NCBI GenBank assembly: GCA_963920635.1 | Contig: OY987306.1 | Location: 33,671,453-33,735,452 of the forward strand | Direction: 5' to 3' | DNA from: Pseudeuparius sepicola | Lineage: Eukaryota; Arthropoda; Insecta; Coleoptera; Anthribidae | DNA: 64,000 bases | Part shown: positions 63,110-64,000 of the stretch, one piece after another | Numbering within the stretch: the stretch's first letter is position 1 | How the letters are laid out: each line of letters begins with the position of its first letter | Translations under genes and position numbers: made by a program | The notes under the pieces: model-generated | Told to the model about the DNA's origin: nothing | Database searches by the model: none | Seen by the model: only the letters and a program-made list of their open reading frames with translations

Positions 63110-63956
63110 CTACCAGTCATTACTATCCGCCAAATCTGACATCAGTTTGTCCTTAATTTGAGGCCTAGGGTCTTCTTTAATATTAGTTTCAACCGCACCG
63201 GTTTTTCCTAACAAATATTCGAATTCTAAAAAAATCAAATAATAATCAAAATAAAAAATATACCTAAAAATTATTCCTTACCCTGTATCGTCAAATTTGG
63301 CCCTCTAAATTCTATGGACCCCACTATTTGTCTTTTCATTTCCCCCTCGAAATATACGAAAATCGTGGGCAAATTTTTGTCAGGGTAATTCGGTATACAG
63401 GTTGAAGAGATTGACTTTAAAAATTTGACAGTGGGGAATTTTGCTGCCAAAGATCTCATGTGTTCATTTATGAGAGCACAAAGAGGAATTCTAAAATAAA
63501 TATACGCGAAATAAAACAACAGAAAATGAGAACACTGTAAAAGACATAATAACACTCTCATTTATTTTTTCTTTCAAACTCTTTACCTTACCCTTGTTTA
63601 TAAAGGTGCAACACCACCCAAATTCCTTCTCCAGCTTTGTTAACTTCATTCACATAATCTTGAGCAGAAATTTCCCCGACATAACCAAATTTCGAACGCT
63701 CGCTCAACGCTTTCATTTCCGCAATTCTCTTCCGTCTATACTCTTGAATAACTGCCTCATCTTCTGAATCCTCCAACTCGTCAAGTTCGTCTATATCTAG
63801 CTGTTCGAAATTCTTACCAGAACCAGTTTTCTCCTCGATGGTTTCTTCTAGCATCGAAACAATTTGATCTTCCGTTATTTCCGCTTCTTTTTGGGGTAGT
63901 ATGCCTTTTTGGCGCAATATATCGTTCCATTCTGTATCTTCGTTCGGATTCTGCAT
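63110..63956 (-). CDS. PDCL3: Phosducin-like protein 3 / viral IAP-associated factor
   Basis: Three exons (63956-63592, 63490-63282, 63225-63110) give 229 residues, near the human length. The start [20 protein letters not shown] is the family signature. An acidic stretch ([16 protein letters not shown]) and a basic helix ([13 protein letters not shown]) follow. The thioredoxin-like domain holds [20 protein letters not shown] and [19 protein letters not shown]. The family works in the cytosol as a co-chaperone with the CCT/TRiC chaperonin, in folding of actin, tubulin and signalling proteins. Both introns are short GT-AG introns. The C-terminus ends LADSNDW. The gene is complete, with about 44 bp of upstream sequence left in the window. 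Confidence 0.95.
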
Positions 63957-64000
63957 GGTTAAAATAAAATAAACGAGGCTGCTTTTCGAACGTGAACTTA

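Overview
The window looks like nuclear DNA from an insect. It is AT-rich, with intron-containing genes, many short introns of about 50-60 nt, and dense hAT-like, fold-back and Penelope-like repeats. Several proteins match insect families closely: a Chd64-type calponin, a Tret1-type sugar transporter and acid lipases. A beetle is my best guess, but nothing in the sequence settles the order.

I rebuilt ten complete protein genes and one partial gene by reading splice sites and checking that exon phases add up. From left to right they are: a 5'-incomplete Tret1-like transporter (+); mitochondrial leucyl-tRNA synthetase LARS2 (-); a PLPP6-like PAP2 protein with eroded catalytic motifs (-), head-to-head with NELF-E (+); a DUSP22/15-like phosphatase over 8 kb (-); Chd64/transgelin (-); two tandem acid lipases (-); an unrecognised secreted 295-residue protein (-); a thymus-specific-serine-protease/PRCP-like S28 peptidase over 11 kb (+); and PDCL3/viral-IAP-associated factor (-). 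There is no operon-like organisation. The only clear functional groupings are the lipase tandem duplication and the probable shared promoter of the PLPP6-like gene and NELF-E.

Most of the remaining DNA is mobile or repetitive. It includes a hAT-like MITE family with 8-bp target duplications (one copy holds a second, nested hAT-like element); a TTAA-flanked element with perfect 131-bp arms; several long fold-back elements, some with relics of a Tc1/mariner-type (DDE_3) transposase; a repeat family rich in AAGATGGCGG motifs; a 122-bp tandem array with a perfect TGACGTCA in every unit; two pentanucleotide minisatellites (one able to form G-quadruplexes, one homopurine/homopyrimidine); a Crypton-like recombinase relic; a THAP-like fragment; and the GIY-YIG end of a Penelope-like element.

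I found no convincing new multi-gene system. The best leads are the apparently catalytically dead PLPP6-like protein, the unknown secreted protein, the likely membrane-tethered S28 peptidase, and the CRE plus YY1/Pho-like motif density of the repeats.
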